From: CAZNER01 sp964572065
GTDB taxonomy: Bacteria > Patescibacteriota > Dojkabacteria > JAHIVN01
DNA: 55,600 nt
Direction of reading: 5' to 3'
NCBI GenBank assembly: GCA_964572065.1
Contig: CAZNER010000002.1
Coordinates: 1-55,600 of the forward strand
Shown: positions 6,681 to 16,182 of the stretch, piece after piece
Position numbering within the stretch: the first letter of the stretch is position 1
Layout of the letters: each line of letters starts with the position of its first letter
Position numbers and translations under genes: made by a program
Notes under the pieces: model-generated
Seen by the model: only the letters and a program-made list of their open reading frames with translations
What the model was told of the DNA's origin: nothing
Databases searched by the model: none

Positions 6681-8024
6681 TTGAGAAATATAATTAGAAA
6701 AAATAGAAGTTTATTGAACTGTCTATTACTGTTTACTTTATTGTCTGGTTGTTTTTTGATTATAGTTTCTGTTCCAGCATATAAATATAATAAGCCTATA
6801 GGTTATGAAGAAGTTGATGATGAAATATTAGAATTTGATGAGGAATTTTTTTGGGGAGCAGCTACTGCTTCTTATCAAGTTGAAGGAGGAAATATTTATA
6901 GCAATTGGTGGAGATTTGAGCAAGAGGAGGGAAATATAAAGAATGGGGATACTACTGAAGTTGCGGTTGATCATTATGATAAATATCGTGAAGATATAGA
7001 TTTAATGGAGGAAATGGGGTTGAACTCTTATAGATTCTCTATTGAATGGTCGAGGATAGAGCCTGAAAAAGATATTTTTGATTATAATGAAATAGAACAC
7101 TATAGAGATGTAATTGATTATTTGAATGAAAAAGATATTGAACCTATGGTCACTCTTTGGCATCATTCGCTGCCTATTTGGTTCGAAGATCAAGGGGGAT
7201 GGGAAAAGGAGAATTCAATTGAAGATTATTTGAATTATGTTGAATATGTTGTTTCTAATTTAGATGATGAGGTAGAGTTTTGGATTACTATGAATGAGCC
7301 TATGGCTTACATCACATGTGGGTATATATCATCTAAATGGCCACCTGCAAAAAAAGAGTATATAAAAATCCCGAAATTAGTATCGAATATTAGCAACGCA
7401 CATAAACAAGCTTATGGTGTAATTCATAATTTAGATCCAGATGCGCAAGTTGGATTAGCGGAGCATTCTTCATATGTAGTCCCTTATCATGAGAAAAATG
7501 TGATTGAGAATATTGCTGCTTATGCAATTGATAAAACTTGGGTTCATTATCTAATTAATCAAGTACATGAAGAGTTAGATTTTATAGGCGTACATTACTA
7601 CTATAAACAATCGATAGATATTTCTTTAGCTAAAGATGTACTGACTAAAAGTCCCCAGGAGATTGAAAATCAAAGTTTAGATAGGTCTTATTATCCTCAA
7701 GGATTATTTGAAGTATTGATGAGATTCAAGGATTATAATATTCCTATTTATATTACTGAGATAGGAGTTCCTGATTATCACGAGATAGATAGAGATCAAT
7801 TTATAAGGGAACATGCGGTGCAAGTTTATTATGCTAATAAATCAGGAGCAGATGTAAGAGGATTTTACTATTGGTCGCTTCTGGATTGTTTTGAATGGAC
7901 AGAGGGATATGATGCAAAGTTTGGTCTTATATCAGTTGATATGGAAACGCAGGAAAGAACTGTAAAAGGTGAGTCTTGGGAGTATGCAGATATTGCTAAA
8001 TGTAACTGTGTTGAGAATTATTAA
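6681..8024 (+). CDS. Membrane-anchored glycoside hydrolase family 1 (beta-glucosidase-like)
   Basis: GH1 enzymes hydrolyse beta-glucosides or beta-galactosides with retention. The acid/base motif TMNEP (Glu206) and the nucleophile motif ITEIG (Glu360) are both present, along with the N-terminal FFWGAATASYQVEG and the WSLLDCFEW signature near the end. At 447 residues it is of full length. Residues 11-33 form a hydrophobic helix (signal or membrane anchor) with a Cys in LLSGC that could be a lipobox. No ATG occurs before the conserved region, so the start is TTG at 6681, preceded by a good extended -10. Export suggests extracellular sugar trimming, paired with the nearby GH18. The substrate cannot be read from the sequence. 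Confidence 0.9.
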   Translation: MRNIIRKNRSLLNCLLLFTLLSGCFLIIVSVPAYKYNKPIGYEEVDDEILEFDEEFFWGAATASYQVEGGNIYSNWWRFEQEEGNIKNGDTTEVAVDHYDKYREDIDLMEEMGLNSYRFSIEWSRIEPEKDIFDYNEIEHYRDVIDYLNEKDIEPMVTLWHHSLPIWFEDQGGWEKENSIEDYLNYVEYVVSNLDDEVEFWITMNEPMAYITCGYISSKWPPAKKEYIKIPKLVSNISNAHKQAYGVIHNLDPDAQVGLAEHSSYVVPYHEKNVIENIAAYAIDKTWVHYLINQVHEELDFIGVHYYYKQSIDISLAKDVLTKSPQEIENQSLDRSYYPQGLFEVLMRFKDYNIPIYITEIGVPDYHEIDRDQFIREHAVQVYYANKSGADVRGFYYWSLLDCFEWTEGYDAKFGLISVDMETQERTVKGESWEYADIAKCNCVENY

Positions 8025-8051
8025 AGAGGGATAGAGTGAAATAGACAAAAA

Positions 8052-8126
8052 AAGTGGATGGATCTATTTGACCGAAGTCTAATATCACCATCCACTTACA
8101 TGTTAGACTTTTGAAATTCAAAAGTC
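8052..8126 (+). other. Set of overlapping, competing hairpins
   Basis: AAGTGGATGG 8052-8061 pairs with CCATCCACTT 8088-8097. Inside its loop, AAGTCTAA 8075-8082 pairs with TTAGACTT 8103-8110 (extendable to 8085/8100). The second strand of that helix overlaps a third helix, GACTTTTGAA 8106-8115 / TTCAAAAGTC 8117-8126. Helix two cannot form together with the others. This resembles a switch or attenuator, or it may be the eroded end of a mobile element. There is no T-run. Confidence 0.4.
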
Positions 8127-8223
8127 AAGTATATAGTATGTATTTATTAAAGTTTAGATTAAACTATAAAATCAATTTAATTATTGAAATTGATTAATTT
8201 ATATAATCAAGATATTTTAAGAT

Positions 8224-8676
8224 ATGGTTAGAGACAATAAGTGGCTTGAAAATATAATGTATAAATTATGGGAAGACTATTTTAATGATATCCCGCGTAA
8301 GAATTTAGTAATTATTAAATTTGGCAAACGTGCAAAGCGCCAGCTTGGATCAATTAAGTGGGTTAGAAGAAATACAAAGGTAAAGGGGTTTTTAAGAAAG
8401 AAAAGTGATGATCTGGGTTATCAAGATGACGGGCGAATCACATTAATAACTATTACTTCACTTTTTAAAGATGAAGATATCCCAGAATATGTTGTTCAAG
8501 CGACTATTGCACATGAGATGATACACTATGCACATGGTTTTTTTTCTCCTCTAAAACAGGTATATAAGAAACCGCATCAGGGAGGTGTTATTAGAAAGGA
8601 AATGGAGAAACGTGGAATGGAAGATATATATAGGAAAAGCAAGAGATGGTTGAAGGAGAATTGGAAATTTAGTTAG
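8224..8676 (+). CDS. SprT-like zinc metalloprotein
   Basis: SprT-like proteins are small zinc metallopeptidases related to eukaryotic Spartan. The zinc site HEMIH (97-101) sits in the context IAHEMIHYAHG, with a third ligand candidate His118 in KKPHQGG, the usual SprT arrangement. At 150 residues it has the normal single-domain length; the C-terminal zinc-ribbon found in some members is missing. There is no signal peptide, so it is cytoplasmic. It stands between competing-hairpin sequence and a small membrane protein gene. The ATG start lies in AT-rich sequence without a Shine-Dalgarno. The physiological substrate is unknown in bacteria. Confidence 0.75.
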   Translation: MVRDNKWLENIMYKLWEDYFNDIPRKNLVIIKFGKRAKRQLGSIKWVRRNTKVKGFLRKKSDDLGYQDDGRITLITITSLFKDEDIPEYVVQATIAHEMIHYAHGFFSPLKQVYKKPHQGGVIRKEMEKRGMEDIYRKSKRWLKENWKFS

Positions 8677-8706
8677 ATATAGCAATTGAATAGAGTAATT
8701 TAGATG

Positions 8707-8715
8707 TGATATAAT
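8707..8715 (+). promoter_or_regulatory. Extended -10 promoter of a leaderless gene
   Basis: TGATATAAT (hexamer 8710-8715) ends only 6 nt before the ATG at 8722. Transcription would start at or next to the A of the start codon, giving a leaderless mRNA. Confidence 0.55.
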
Positions 8716-8721
8716 TTTTAT

Positions 8722-8943
8722 ATGGAGATTGAAGACCAAACTGGAAGTACAGATAGATTTGCTAGATTAGCAACTCGGGTTGTTTTGCTTATTTCCGTGG
8801 GGGTTGGGATTCTTACTTTATGTAGTTCGCCTAAGGATAGAAATGTTAATAGTGCTGATGAAATCTATTTGCCTGCTGTTACTTCAGGTCGATCTATAGA
8901 AAGGGGAGATGGAGGAAATACATCTCAAATGATAGATCCTTAG
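8722..8943 (+). CDS. Small single-helix membrane protein
   Basis: 73 residues, no family recognised. One hydrophobic helix (about 18-34) ends in LTLCSS, which could act as a lipobox-like signal, and a short hydrophilic tail includes IYLPAV, a pattern that also occurs (VYLPVA) in the caspase-like protein at 48372. A perfect extended -10 six bases before the ATG supports a real, leaderless gene. A weak hairpin with a T-run at 9008-9031 may end the transcript. Confidence 0.5.
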   Translation: MEIEDQTGSTDRFARLATRVVLLISVGVGILTLCSSPKDRNVNSADEIYLPAVTSGRSIERGDGGNTSQMIDP

Positions 8944-9007
8944 TTGTTAATATAAAATAATCAATATGTTATGTTGAGTTTTTTGAATAATCTAAATATT
9001 AATTCCA

Positions 9008-9031
9008 GCTCCTAATTGGGAGTAGTTTTTT
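9008..9031 (+). terminator. Weak intrinsic terminator
   Basis: A short hairpin (CTCC / GGAG plus wobble pairs) followed by six T at 9026-9031, downstream of the small membrane protein gene. Confidence 0.45.
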
Positions 9032-9042
9032 ATGTAGCCGTA

Positions 9043-9216
9043 GATTTTTCAAATGAGCGAAGGGAGTGCAGAAAAATCGTATGGATACATAATCCCGTAT
9101 ACGAGTGTAGCGAGTTGTACGGGATATATCGAAAAGAAGCAAAATATCATTTGCCTGGTAGCGCCATTCGACAGTTCGATTACGCTCACTGCATGTAAAC
9201 TCATTACAGCTACCGG
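9043..9216. repeat. Cluster of three palindromic hairpins with GAGCG-type loops
   Basis: GATTTTTC 9043-9050 / GAAAAATC 9071-9078 with a loop containing GAGCGAAGGGAG; ATCCCGTA 9092-9099 / TACGGGAT 9118-9125 with a loop containing GAGTGTAGCGAG; and CTGGTAGC 9155-9162 / GCTACCGG 9209-9216 with the reverse complement of a similar loop (CGCTCACTG). The third also starts with a near copy of the 5' end of the tRNA-Asn that follows (15 of 16 bases, 9149-9164 against 9241-9256). The gap between 8944 and 9243 holds nothing else that I can support. Confidence 0.5.
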
Positions 9217-9243
9217 ATAGAAGTTTAATAAAAGAATAATATT

Positions 9244-9316
9244 TGCCCGGTAGCGCAACTGGTAGAGCATCCGACTGTTAATCGGACGGTTACAGGTTCG
9301 AGTCCTGTCCGGGCAG
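9244..9316 (+). tRNA. tRNA-Asn (GTT)
   Basis: Complete cloverleaf of 73 nt. Acceptor TGCCCGG / CCGGGCA, anticodon stem TCCGA / TCGGA with loop CTGTTAA (anticodon GTT), T-arm containing GGTTCGAGTCC, discriminator G. CCA is not encoded. Confidence 0.95.
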
Positions 9317-9547
9317 TATTTTATAATAATTATATTAAGATAACAGTTTTCCTGCATTGCCTTTAGACCTTTCTTTAAAAGATCATCTTTATCATTACCC
9401 TGCCTTTTCCTTTAGTTTATGATAATCACTTTCCTCAGTAAGTACTATTATTTAGATATTATAAATGATTTTCCAATTATTAAAATTTTTTCTTGCTCTT
9501 TTAAATTTTTTATTCTATATTATATTGATATATCAATATTTATTTAT

Positions 9548-12500
9548 ATGTTATATTCTTTTAAAAAGACAAAAGAATTTATTTCAAAGGAGTTTTTCAA
9601 TCCAGAGCATGATACAAAGATATATGTATTAGCAATAGTAATAGGAATTGGGCTTGCAATTTTAACAATGGTATTTATAAGAAATGTATTGTCTGGTGAA
9701 ACAATGTATTGGGTACAAACAGATTGGAGTGGTGGAGAAGCTGAAAGTCCCATAACAGGAACTGTAAACACATATGAATCAAAATATAATGTAGATGAAA
9801 CAGTAGAAGGACAGGTGACTTTGAGTATAAAAGAAGGATGGGTGGATACCGATTTTAGTTATAGAAGAAAAATTAATTTAAATAATACTGTTGTAAATTT
9901 AGGAGTTACCTCTGAAGAGCTTGTAGATTTTCCAGTTTTGATAAAATTAGATAATGAAGAGGAGATCGATTATTCCAAGACAAAGGATTCTGGCGAGGAT
10001 ATAAGATTTTACGATTCTGACGAAGTAACTGAGTTGGCATATGAGATAGAAGAGTGGAATGAGGAAGGAAGCTCATATATATGGGTAAAAGTCCCTCAGA
10101 TAGATATAGAATCAGATGAGGATTTTATATATATGTATTATGGAAATGAAGATGCTTCAGATGGCCAGAATGTAGAAGAAGTCTGGAACAATAATCAGGC
10201 AATGATCTACCATTTTAATGAACCAGAAGGAACCAGTGGTTCTGAATCAGTAATAGATAGTACTGATAATACTGCTGGAACTCCCGATCAGATCATATTT
10301 GGCCAGCCTGGACAGATTTCTTCAAGTGCTGATTTCTCTTCAAGCACAGGAATTTCCTTAGGTACGGTCGGACCTACATTGTTAACCGCTGAAACTACAA
10401 TCTCATTTTGGATTTATTCTTATAGTTATACTTCCCCAAGCAGACAGAATCCTTTTGGACAAGCTTATGGAGGTTGGGGAACGATGACTGTCGAAACCAA
10501 CGGGAGAATAAGTTGGTTTTTTGGAAGTAATGGAAGCAATTCTTCCCCTTATGGAGCTCATCAGTCAGGAAATATGGTTACAAGTCAAACCAATCAATGG
10601 ATTTATGTAACAAGTGTTCGTGATCCATCAACATATACATACAAATGGTATAAAAATGGGGTATATTTGGGTGGTAGTTCCTACAATTCATCATACCCAA
10701 CGATAATAGACCGTACATTCAGCATTGGTGATGATTATGTAAATCATATCAATGGTAGAATGGATGAATTTAGGATAGAGAATGCCGTTAGATCAGCTGC
10801 CTGGATAGCTGCTTCTTATAAGAGCCAAACTGACTCATTTTGTACATTCGCTTCTGAAGAATCACGTTATGAAGCAGGCGGTTTTATCGTTTCAAATGTT
10901 ATAGATATGACCTATCCTTGTGATTGGGATGAACTGACATATAACTATAGCGGAGGAGGAACAGTATCAGTCAAAGTTAGAAGTGACAGTGTTTCAAACA
11001 TGGAAAATGCTCCTGATTTTAGTGAATGCGTGGCAATCCTCTCAAGCTCAGATCTCTCTGCTAATGACTGTGTTAATGATACTAATAGATATATTCAATA
11101 TCAGTTTATACTTGAAACTACATCGGAAACTCCTGTATTTGAGGATATAAGTATTGGATCCGACGCTTCTGATCAGGTTCCTCCAACATTAAATGCAACC
11201 GATGTGATTCTTGAGAATGCAATAAATGGGGATTGGACAAATTTGGAACCTGAAATAAGCTGGATAGAAGGAGAGGATAATGCTGAAGGGAATGGGATAT
11301 TAGGATACTGTATATCTTTGGATGAGGCTGATCCTGGAAATTCAAATTTATTGAATCCTGCTCAAAGCGGAGGGAAATTTAACGGATTAGATGACGGAGT
11401 AAGTGTTGATTACTGTGATTTTATTGCATCAGGAGTAGGAATAGATTTATCTTCAATAGAAGATCTGGAATTAATAACAGGAAAGCAATACTACTTCAGT
11501 ATAAAAGCAGTTGATCTTGCAGGTAATATATGGACCGGTGCAGCTGAAGACTATCAGGATCTGGTAAGTTTCTATTATGATGATACTCCAGCAATAAATT
11601 CTTCATATATATCAGTACCTGGAAATTTTGTTTCGTCAAAGGCGGTAACAGTAACTTGGCCAACTTCTGGACCTGATTCACCTACAGATCCTGATTCGGG
11701 ATTTGCAGGATTACAGTACCGTATAGGAGAGGAGGGAGTATGGTATGGAGATCTGCATACAGGCACAGAAGGTTTAAATGACCTTTTGGTTAATGATGGG
11801 TATTATACAATGGATGAGGTATATGATTATGACGTATTGCAAGAAGGTAGTAATTTTATATACTTTAGAGCACTGGATAATGTAGGGAATGTAACAACAA
11901 GTTACACTACTGGAGTAATTAAGATAAATACACTGGCTCCATCAGGAGTGCAGAATGTACAGGTTGATCCTGCTTCTAATACAATAAATAGTTATGCGTT
12001 CAGCTGGAGTTCGCCAGAAACATATATAGGACAGGAGACACAGATAACTTACTGTTATACAATAAATACACTACCATCAGTAAATACATGTACATACACT
12101 TCAGCAGGAACAACAAGTTTACAAGCAGATGCGTTTGCTACACAACCAGGACAAAATACAATCTATATTGTTGCAAGAGACGAGGCAGGAAATATCAACT
12201 ATGATACATATGTATCAAAGATTTTTGAATATAATGGATCATCGCCTGGTATATCAAGGAATTTAGACATAGCCGATATATCTATTAAAATATCACAAAA
12301 TTGGAGACTTGCATTAACATGGGATGAGCCAGAAGATGTTGGGGCAGGAGTTGGATCATATAAGGTCTATAGAGGAACAACAGAGACAACTTGCACTGCA
12401 AATTTTAGTGAGTTTGATTTAGTGGGAACCACAACAGCAACATCATATGTTGATATGGATTTAGATCAGAGTACATATTATTATTGTGTGAAGGCTTGCG

Positions 12501-13795
12501 ATAGTGCTAATAACTGTGGAGCTATTTCCGGTACAGTAAGTGAACTACCTACGGGAAAATTTACAGAACCAGCAAATTTAGTAAATGGACCTGACATATC
12601 TCTTATTACAACGAGTAGAGCAGTGATAAGCTGGGTGACAGATCGCGGTTGTGATACAAAAATTGCATATGGTAATAGTAGTGGTTTGTATTTGGAAGAT
12701 GAGATATATAGATCCAATGAAGAGGTTTATCATTCAATAACACTAAATAATTTAAAGCCAGGAACAATATATTATTTTAAAGCTAAGTGGACAGATGAAG
12801 ATGGGAATACAGGTATAAGCGAAGAGAAAACATTTCAAACTGATCCTCCTCCAGTTATAAGTGACATAAAAGTAACAGGAATTGGAATATCTTTTGCAAA
12901 TCTTAAATTTACATCTGAAAATTCTTCAAGGGTTAAAATTTACTATGGTCAAAATGAATATTTTGGTGGATTTGAGGAGTTCGCGACCTCTTTACAGGAG
13001 AGCTCATATACAATTCAACTATCTAATCTTAATGATGATATAACTTATTTCTATAAGATAAATCCGGTTGATATTGAAGGAGAGGAGTATGAAGGTACTA
13101 TTCTTTCATTTAAGACCTTGCCAAGACCAAGGGTAAGTGATATTCAAATAGAGGAAGTGAAAGGAACAGCTCAACCTAGTGTAAAAATAAACTGGCAATC
13201 GAATACAGATGTATCATCAATCATCGGTTATTATCCAGAAGGAAAACCTGAGTTGGAGCTGGAGAAGATTGATTTAGAAATGGTAAATGGAGAACACGAG
13301 GTGGAGATAGGTGGATTAAGTGCAAAAACAAAATATATATTAGTTGTGAAGGGGAGAGATTCACAAGGAAATGAAGCAGTATCAGATGAGCAGAGGTTTA
13401 CAACAGCAACAGACTCAAGACCACCATCAATATTTAATGTAAAGGTAGAGGGAACAATAACAAAGGCTGAAGGGGTAGATAATGATGCAAAAGCAAATCT
13501 TATAGTTACTTGGGATACTGATGAACTAGCAACAGCACAGGTAGAGTATGCAGAAGGAAGTGGAGGGTCATACATTCATAGTACACAAGTTGATGAGAAT
13601 CTAACACAAAATCACGTTGTAGTGGTAAGTGAATTGAATCCATCAAAGGTTTATCATTTAAGAGTAGTATCTGCAGATGCTACAGGAAATATTGAAAAGG
13701 GAGAAGATTTATTAGCGATAACACCGAAAGCTACAGAGTCAGTATATGAACTATTACTTTCAACGCTTGGAGATATATTCAATTTTATTAAGTAA
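9548..13795 (+). CDS. Large anchored surface protein with DUF2341, LamG-like and fibronectin type III domains
   Basis: The frame opens at 9419, but the ATG at 9548 places a single membrane helix at about residues 24-45, as in the other anchored proteins here. Numbered from 9548, a DUF2341-type beta domain lies near 95-180, a LamG/concanavalin-type domain near 215-430, and the remainder is Ig-like and fibronectin type III repeats, clearest from about 1010 to 1390 (repeated pattern: V.W.T, then L.P...Y....V.A.D..GN). Such modules bind glycans or proteins at the cell surface. No sortase motif is seen; the C-terminus is a short amphipathic helix. Only 8 nt separate it from the MacB-type transporter gene, so the two are co-transcribed and probably work together. 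Ligand unknown. Confidence 0.8.
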   Translation: MLYSFKKTKEFISKEFFNPEHDTKIYVLAIVIGIGLAILTMVFIRNVLSGETMYWVQTDWSGGEAESPITGTVNTYESKYNVDETVEGQVTLSIKEGWVDTDFSYRRKINLNNTVVNLGVTSEELVDFPVLIKLDNEEEIDYSKTKDSGEDIRFYDSDEVTELAYEIEEWNEEGSSYIWVKVPQIDIESDEDFIYMYYGNEDASDGQNVEEVWNNNQAMIYHFNEPEGTSGSESVIDSTDNTAGTPDQIIFGQPGQISSSADFSSSTGISLGTVGPTLLTAETTISFWIYSYSYTSPSRQNPFGQAYGGWGTMTVETNGRISWFFGSNGSNSSPYGAHQSGNMVTSQTNQWIYVTSVRDPSTYTYKWYKNGVYLGGSSYNSSYPTIIDRTFSIGDDYVNHINGRMDEFRIENAVRSAAWIAASYKSQTDSFCTFASEESRYEAGGFIVSNVIDMTYPCDWDELTYNYSGGGTVSVKVRSDSVSNMENAPDFSECVAILSSSDLSANDCVNDTNRYIQYQFILETTSETPVFEDISIGSDASDQVPPTLNATDVILENAINGDWTNLEPEISWIEGEDNAEGNGILGYCISLDEADPGNSNLLNPAQSGGKFNGLDDGVSVDYCDFIASGVGIDLSSIEDLELITGKQYYFSIKAVDLAGNIWTGAAEDYQDLVSFYYDDTPAINSSYISVPGNFVSSKAVTVTWPTSGPDSPTDPDSGFAGLQYRIGEEGVWYGDLHTGTEGLNDLLVNDGYYTMDEVYDYDVLQEGSNFIYFRALDNVGNVTTSYTTGVIKINTLAPSGVQNVQVDPASNTINSYAFSWSSPETYIGQETQITYCYTINTLPSVNTCTYTSAGTTSLQADAFATQPGQNTIYIVARDEAGNINYDTYVSKIFEYNGSSPGISRNLDIADISIKISQNWRLALTWDEPEDVGAGVGSYKVYRGTTETTCTANFSEFDLVGTTTATSYVDMDLDQSTYYYCVKACDSANNCGAISGTVSELPTGKFTEPANLVNGPDISLITTSRAVISWVTDRGCDTKIAYGNSSGLYLEDEIYRSNEEVYHSITLNNLKPGTIYYFKAKWTDEDGNTGISEEKTFQTDPPPVISDIKVTGIGISFANLKFTSENSSRVKIYYGQNEYFGGFEEFATSLQESSYTIQLSNLNDDITYFYKINPVDIEGEEYEGTILSFKTLPRPRVSDIQIEEVKGTAQPSVKINWQSNTDVSSIIGYYPEGKPELELEKIDLEMVNGEHEVEIGGLSAKTKYILVVKGRDSQGNEAVSDEQRFTTATDSRPPSIFNVKVEGTITKAEGVDNDAKANLIVTWDTDELATAQVEYAEGSGGSYIHSTQVDENLTQNHVVVVSELNPSKVYHLRVVSADATGNIEKGEDLLAITPKATESVYELLLSTLGDIFNFIK

Positions 13796-13803
13796 GAATA
13801 TAT

Positions 13804-16182
13804 ATGAATGATAAAAATTCCGATTTATTACAAACAGAACAGAATAATAAAAACTATGTGGTAAAAGGTGTAAATCTTTACAAAAATTATAATATCAGGA
13901 ATAGGACAATTCCAGTAATTAAAGGCATAAACATAAAAATAAATAGGGGAGATTTTGTTATTATTTTTGGTCCATCTGGTTGTGGAAAAACGACGCTTAT
14001 AAATCTTCTTTTAGGACTTGAGCAACCAACATTGGGCACAGTAGGCTTTCTTGATAAAGATTTATCTTCTATGGATGCAGATCAACGGGCTGTATTTCGA
14101 AAACAGAATGTAGGAATTGTATATCAGCAACCAAATTGGATAAAATCTCTTTCGGTAGTTGAAAATGTTGCATTCCCTCTGCTTTTAATTGGTAAAGAAG
14201 AATCTGATTCAAATGAAGAAGCTTTAATGATACTTGATAAATTGAATATGAATCTATGGAAATTTTATAACCCTACTGAATTATCTTCAGGTCAGCAACA
14301 GAAAGTAGCTCTTTCAAGGGCGCTCATAACAAATCCAGATGTCATATTTGCTGATGAACCAACCGGAAATCTAGACTATAAAAGTGGAGAAATGTTAATG
14401 AAACTGTTTACTGAGCTTAACAAGAGTGGAAAGACGATTGTTATAATTACACATAATCTTGGACATCTATCATTTGCAAAGAGAGTTTTTCAGATGTTTG
14501 ATGGCAAAATCTTAAACAAATTTGAGGTAACAACGAAAAATGTATATTCACTTCAACAAAAACTACTAACTCCGCCAGTAGAAAATAAAAATGACGGAAG
14601 GACTGGTTATGATACAGTACCTAAATCGTTAGAAAAGAAGAAAAGGAATTTTAAGGAAATATTTATATCTAAACCTCTGGCGTTTTTAAAATCAATAAAA
14701 TTTCATTTATTTAATGTTTTTCAGTTTATACCTCTTTTTATTGTTTATCTTGTAGAAAAAACTTTTGAATATATAGGGAGAATTATACCTGGTGTATCAA
14801 GAATTAGTAAAAAAATATCAAACGGATGGAACAATTTATTTGATAAACTCCATAAGATTTCTAATTATAAAAATAATAGTTCGATACATAAAGAAAGCCT
14901 TTTTAATATATCACTTAAGAATTTATATATTAAAGGATCAAGATCATTTATAACAATAGGAGGAATGGCAGTTGGTATAGGATTTATAGTACTTCTTGTC
15001 TCTGTAGGATATGGGGTAGAACGACTAGTTATCAGTAGAATTGGTAATTTAGATAGAAAGAAACAAATTGAAACAATGCCTGCAGTCAGCTCAAATATTG
15101 TTTTAAATGAAGAAACTCTAACGGATTTCAGAAATATGACAGGAGTAACAAATATTTTACCATTAATTAGTATTGCAGGAAAAGTAAACTATAATAATTC
15201 AATAACAGATGTTGTGGCATATGGAGTCGACTCAGAATATTTAGAAAAGTCAGATATAAGATTAATAGAAGGAGCTATTTTTAGCATGGATAGCTTAAGC
15301 AAAAATAATTTAGTGGGAAAAGCTTTTGCTGCAGAGGAAGAAAACTCTATAACTGGTAATGCTGTATTAAATCTAGCATTAATCAGGATATTTGGTATTG
15401 ACTCTTCAAGCATTGTAGGGAATTATATTGAGTTGGAATTCCCTGAAATAATAAATAAAGATGAAACAGAAATATCTGAAATAATAACGACTAATAATCA
15501 ATCAGAAATCAATGATGTTCTCGAATCTAATAATATAAAGATAAATTATTTAGTAACTGGAGTAATTGATGAAGGAGAGAATCCAATAATTTACATTGAG
15601 TTGGATAATTTATTAAAGTGTGGTTATAACGAATATTCCCAAGTAAAGATCATTGCTGATAATCTTGAGGATATTAATGGTATACGTCAGCATGTTGAGG
15701 CTTCAGGCTTCACTACGATTTCGATTCTGGATACAATAAATCAAGTCGAAAATTTATTTAAGAATTTAAGAATAGGTCTTGGTATTGTTGGTGTTGTTGC
15801 ACTTACTATAGCTTCTCTTGGTATGTTTAACACACTTACAGTTTCTTTGCTTGAACGTACGAGGGAGATAGGTCTTATGAAGGCAATAGGAATGCAGTCT
15901 AAAGAAGTTTATAATCTTTTTCAGATAGAATCAATGATAATGGGAATATTAGGAGGAATATTAGGGATTTTTTTTGGATTTATTATTGGCAAGTTGATTT
16001 CACTGATTTTATCAGTGATCTCAATAGCAAGCGGAGAAGGTTTAATAGATGTAACTTATATCCCAGTTAACTTTGCTTTGGTTGTTATATTCATGTCTAT
16101 AGGTGTTGGTGTAATTACTGGATATTATCCTGCTAAGCGTGCTACCAAAATCTCACCACTAGATGCAATAAGATATGAATAA
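13804..16182 (+). CDS. MacB-type ABC transporter (ATPase and FtsX-like permease in one chain)
   Basis: The N-terminal ATPase has Walker A GPSGCGKTT (56-64), Q-loop Gln108, signature LSSGQQQKVALSRA (from 160) and Walker B VIFADEPTGNLD (from 180), all of the LolD/MacB type. After a linker of about 100 residues comes a membrane helix, a periplasmic-type domain (MacB_PCD) and three C-terminal helices typical of FtsX permeases, ending in the common GYYPAKRATKISPLDAIRYE. MacB-family proteins are mechanotransmission pumps that push substrates or activate outside partners rather than carry solutes through the membrane. It follows the large surface protein in one operon. In a cell without an outer membrane the pump could release or control that protein. 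Specific substrate unknown. Confidence 0.85.
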   Translation: MNDKNSDLLQTEQNNKNYVVKGVNLYKNYNIRNRTIPVIKGINIKINRGDFVIIFGPSGCGKTTLINLLLGLEQPTLGTVGFLDKDLSSMDADQRAVFRKQNVGIVYQQPNWIKSLSVVENVAFPLLLIGKEESDSNEEALMILDKLNMNLWKFYNPTELSSGQQQKVALSRALITNPDVIFADEPTGNLDYKSGEMLMKLFTELNKSGKTIVIITHNLGHLSFAKRVFQMFDGKILNKFEVTTKNVYSLQQKLLTPPVENKNDGRTGYDTVPKSLEKKKRNFKEIFISKPLAFLKSIKFHLFNVFQFIPLFIVYLVEKTFEYIGRIIPGVSRISKKISNGWNNLFDKLHKISNYKNNSSIHKESLFNISLKNLYIKGSRSFITIGGMAVGIGFIVLLVSVGYGVERLVISRIGNLDRKKQIETMPAVSSNIVLNEETLTDFRNMTGVTNILPLISIAGKVNYNNSITDVVAYGVDSEYLEKSDIRLIEGAIFSMDSLSKNNLVGKAFAAEEENSITGNAVLNLALIRIFGIDSSSIVGNYIELEFPEIINKDETEISEIITTNNQSEINDVLESNNIKINYLVTGVIDEGENPIIYIELDNLLKCGYNEYSQVKIIADNLEDINGIRQHVEASGFTTISILDTINQVENLFKNLRIGLGIVGVVALTIASLGMFNTLTVSLLERTREIGLMKAIGMQSKEVYNLFQIESMIMGILGGILGIFFGFIIGKLISLILSVISIASGEGLIDVTYIPVNFALVVIFMSIGVGVITGYYPAKRATKISPLDAIRYE

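Noticed and set aside
8052..8110. H-type pseudoknot at the competing hairpins
   Set aside because: The topology fits, but the linker that must span the 10-bp first helix is only 2-5 nt, too short; alternating structures are more likely.
9016..9198. 60-codon open frame ahead of tRNA-Asn
   Set aside because: It lies wholly in the terminator and palindromic hairpins, has no family-like sequence, and its apparent codons come from the repeats.
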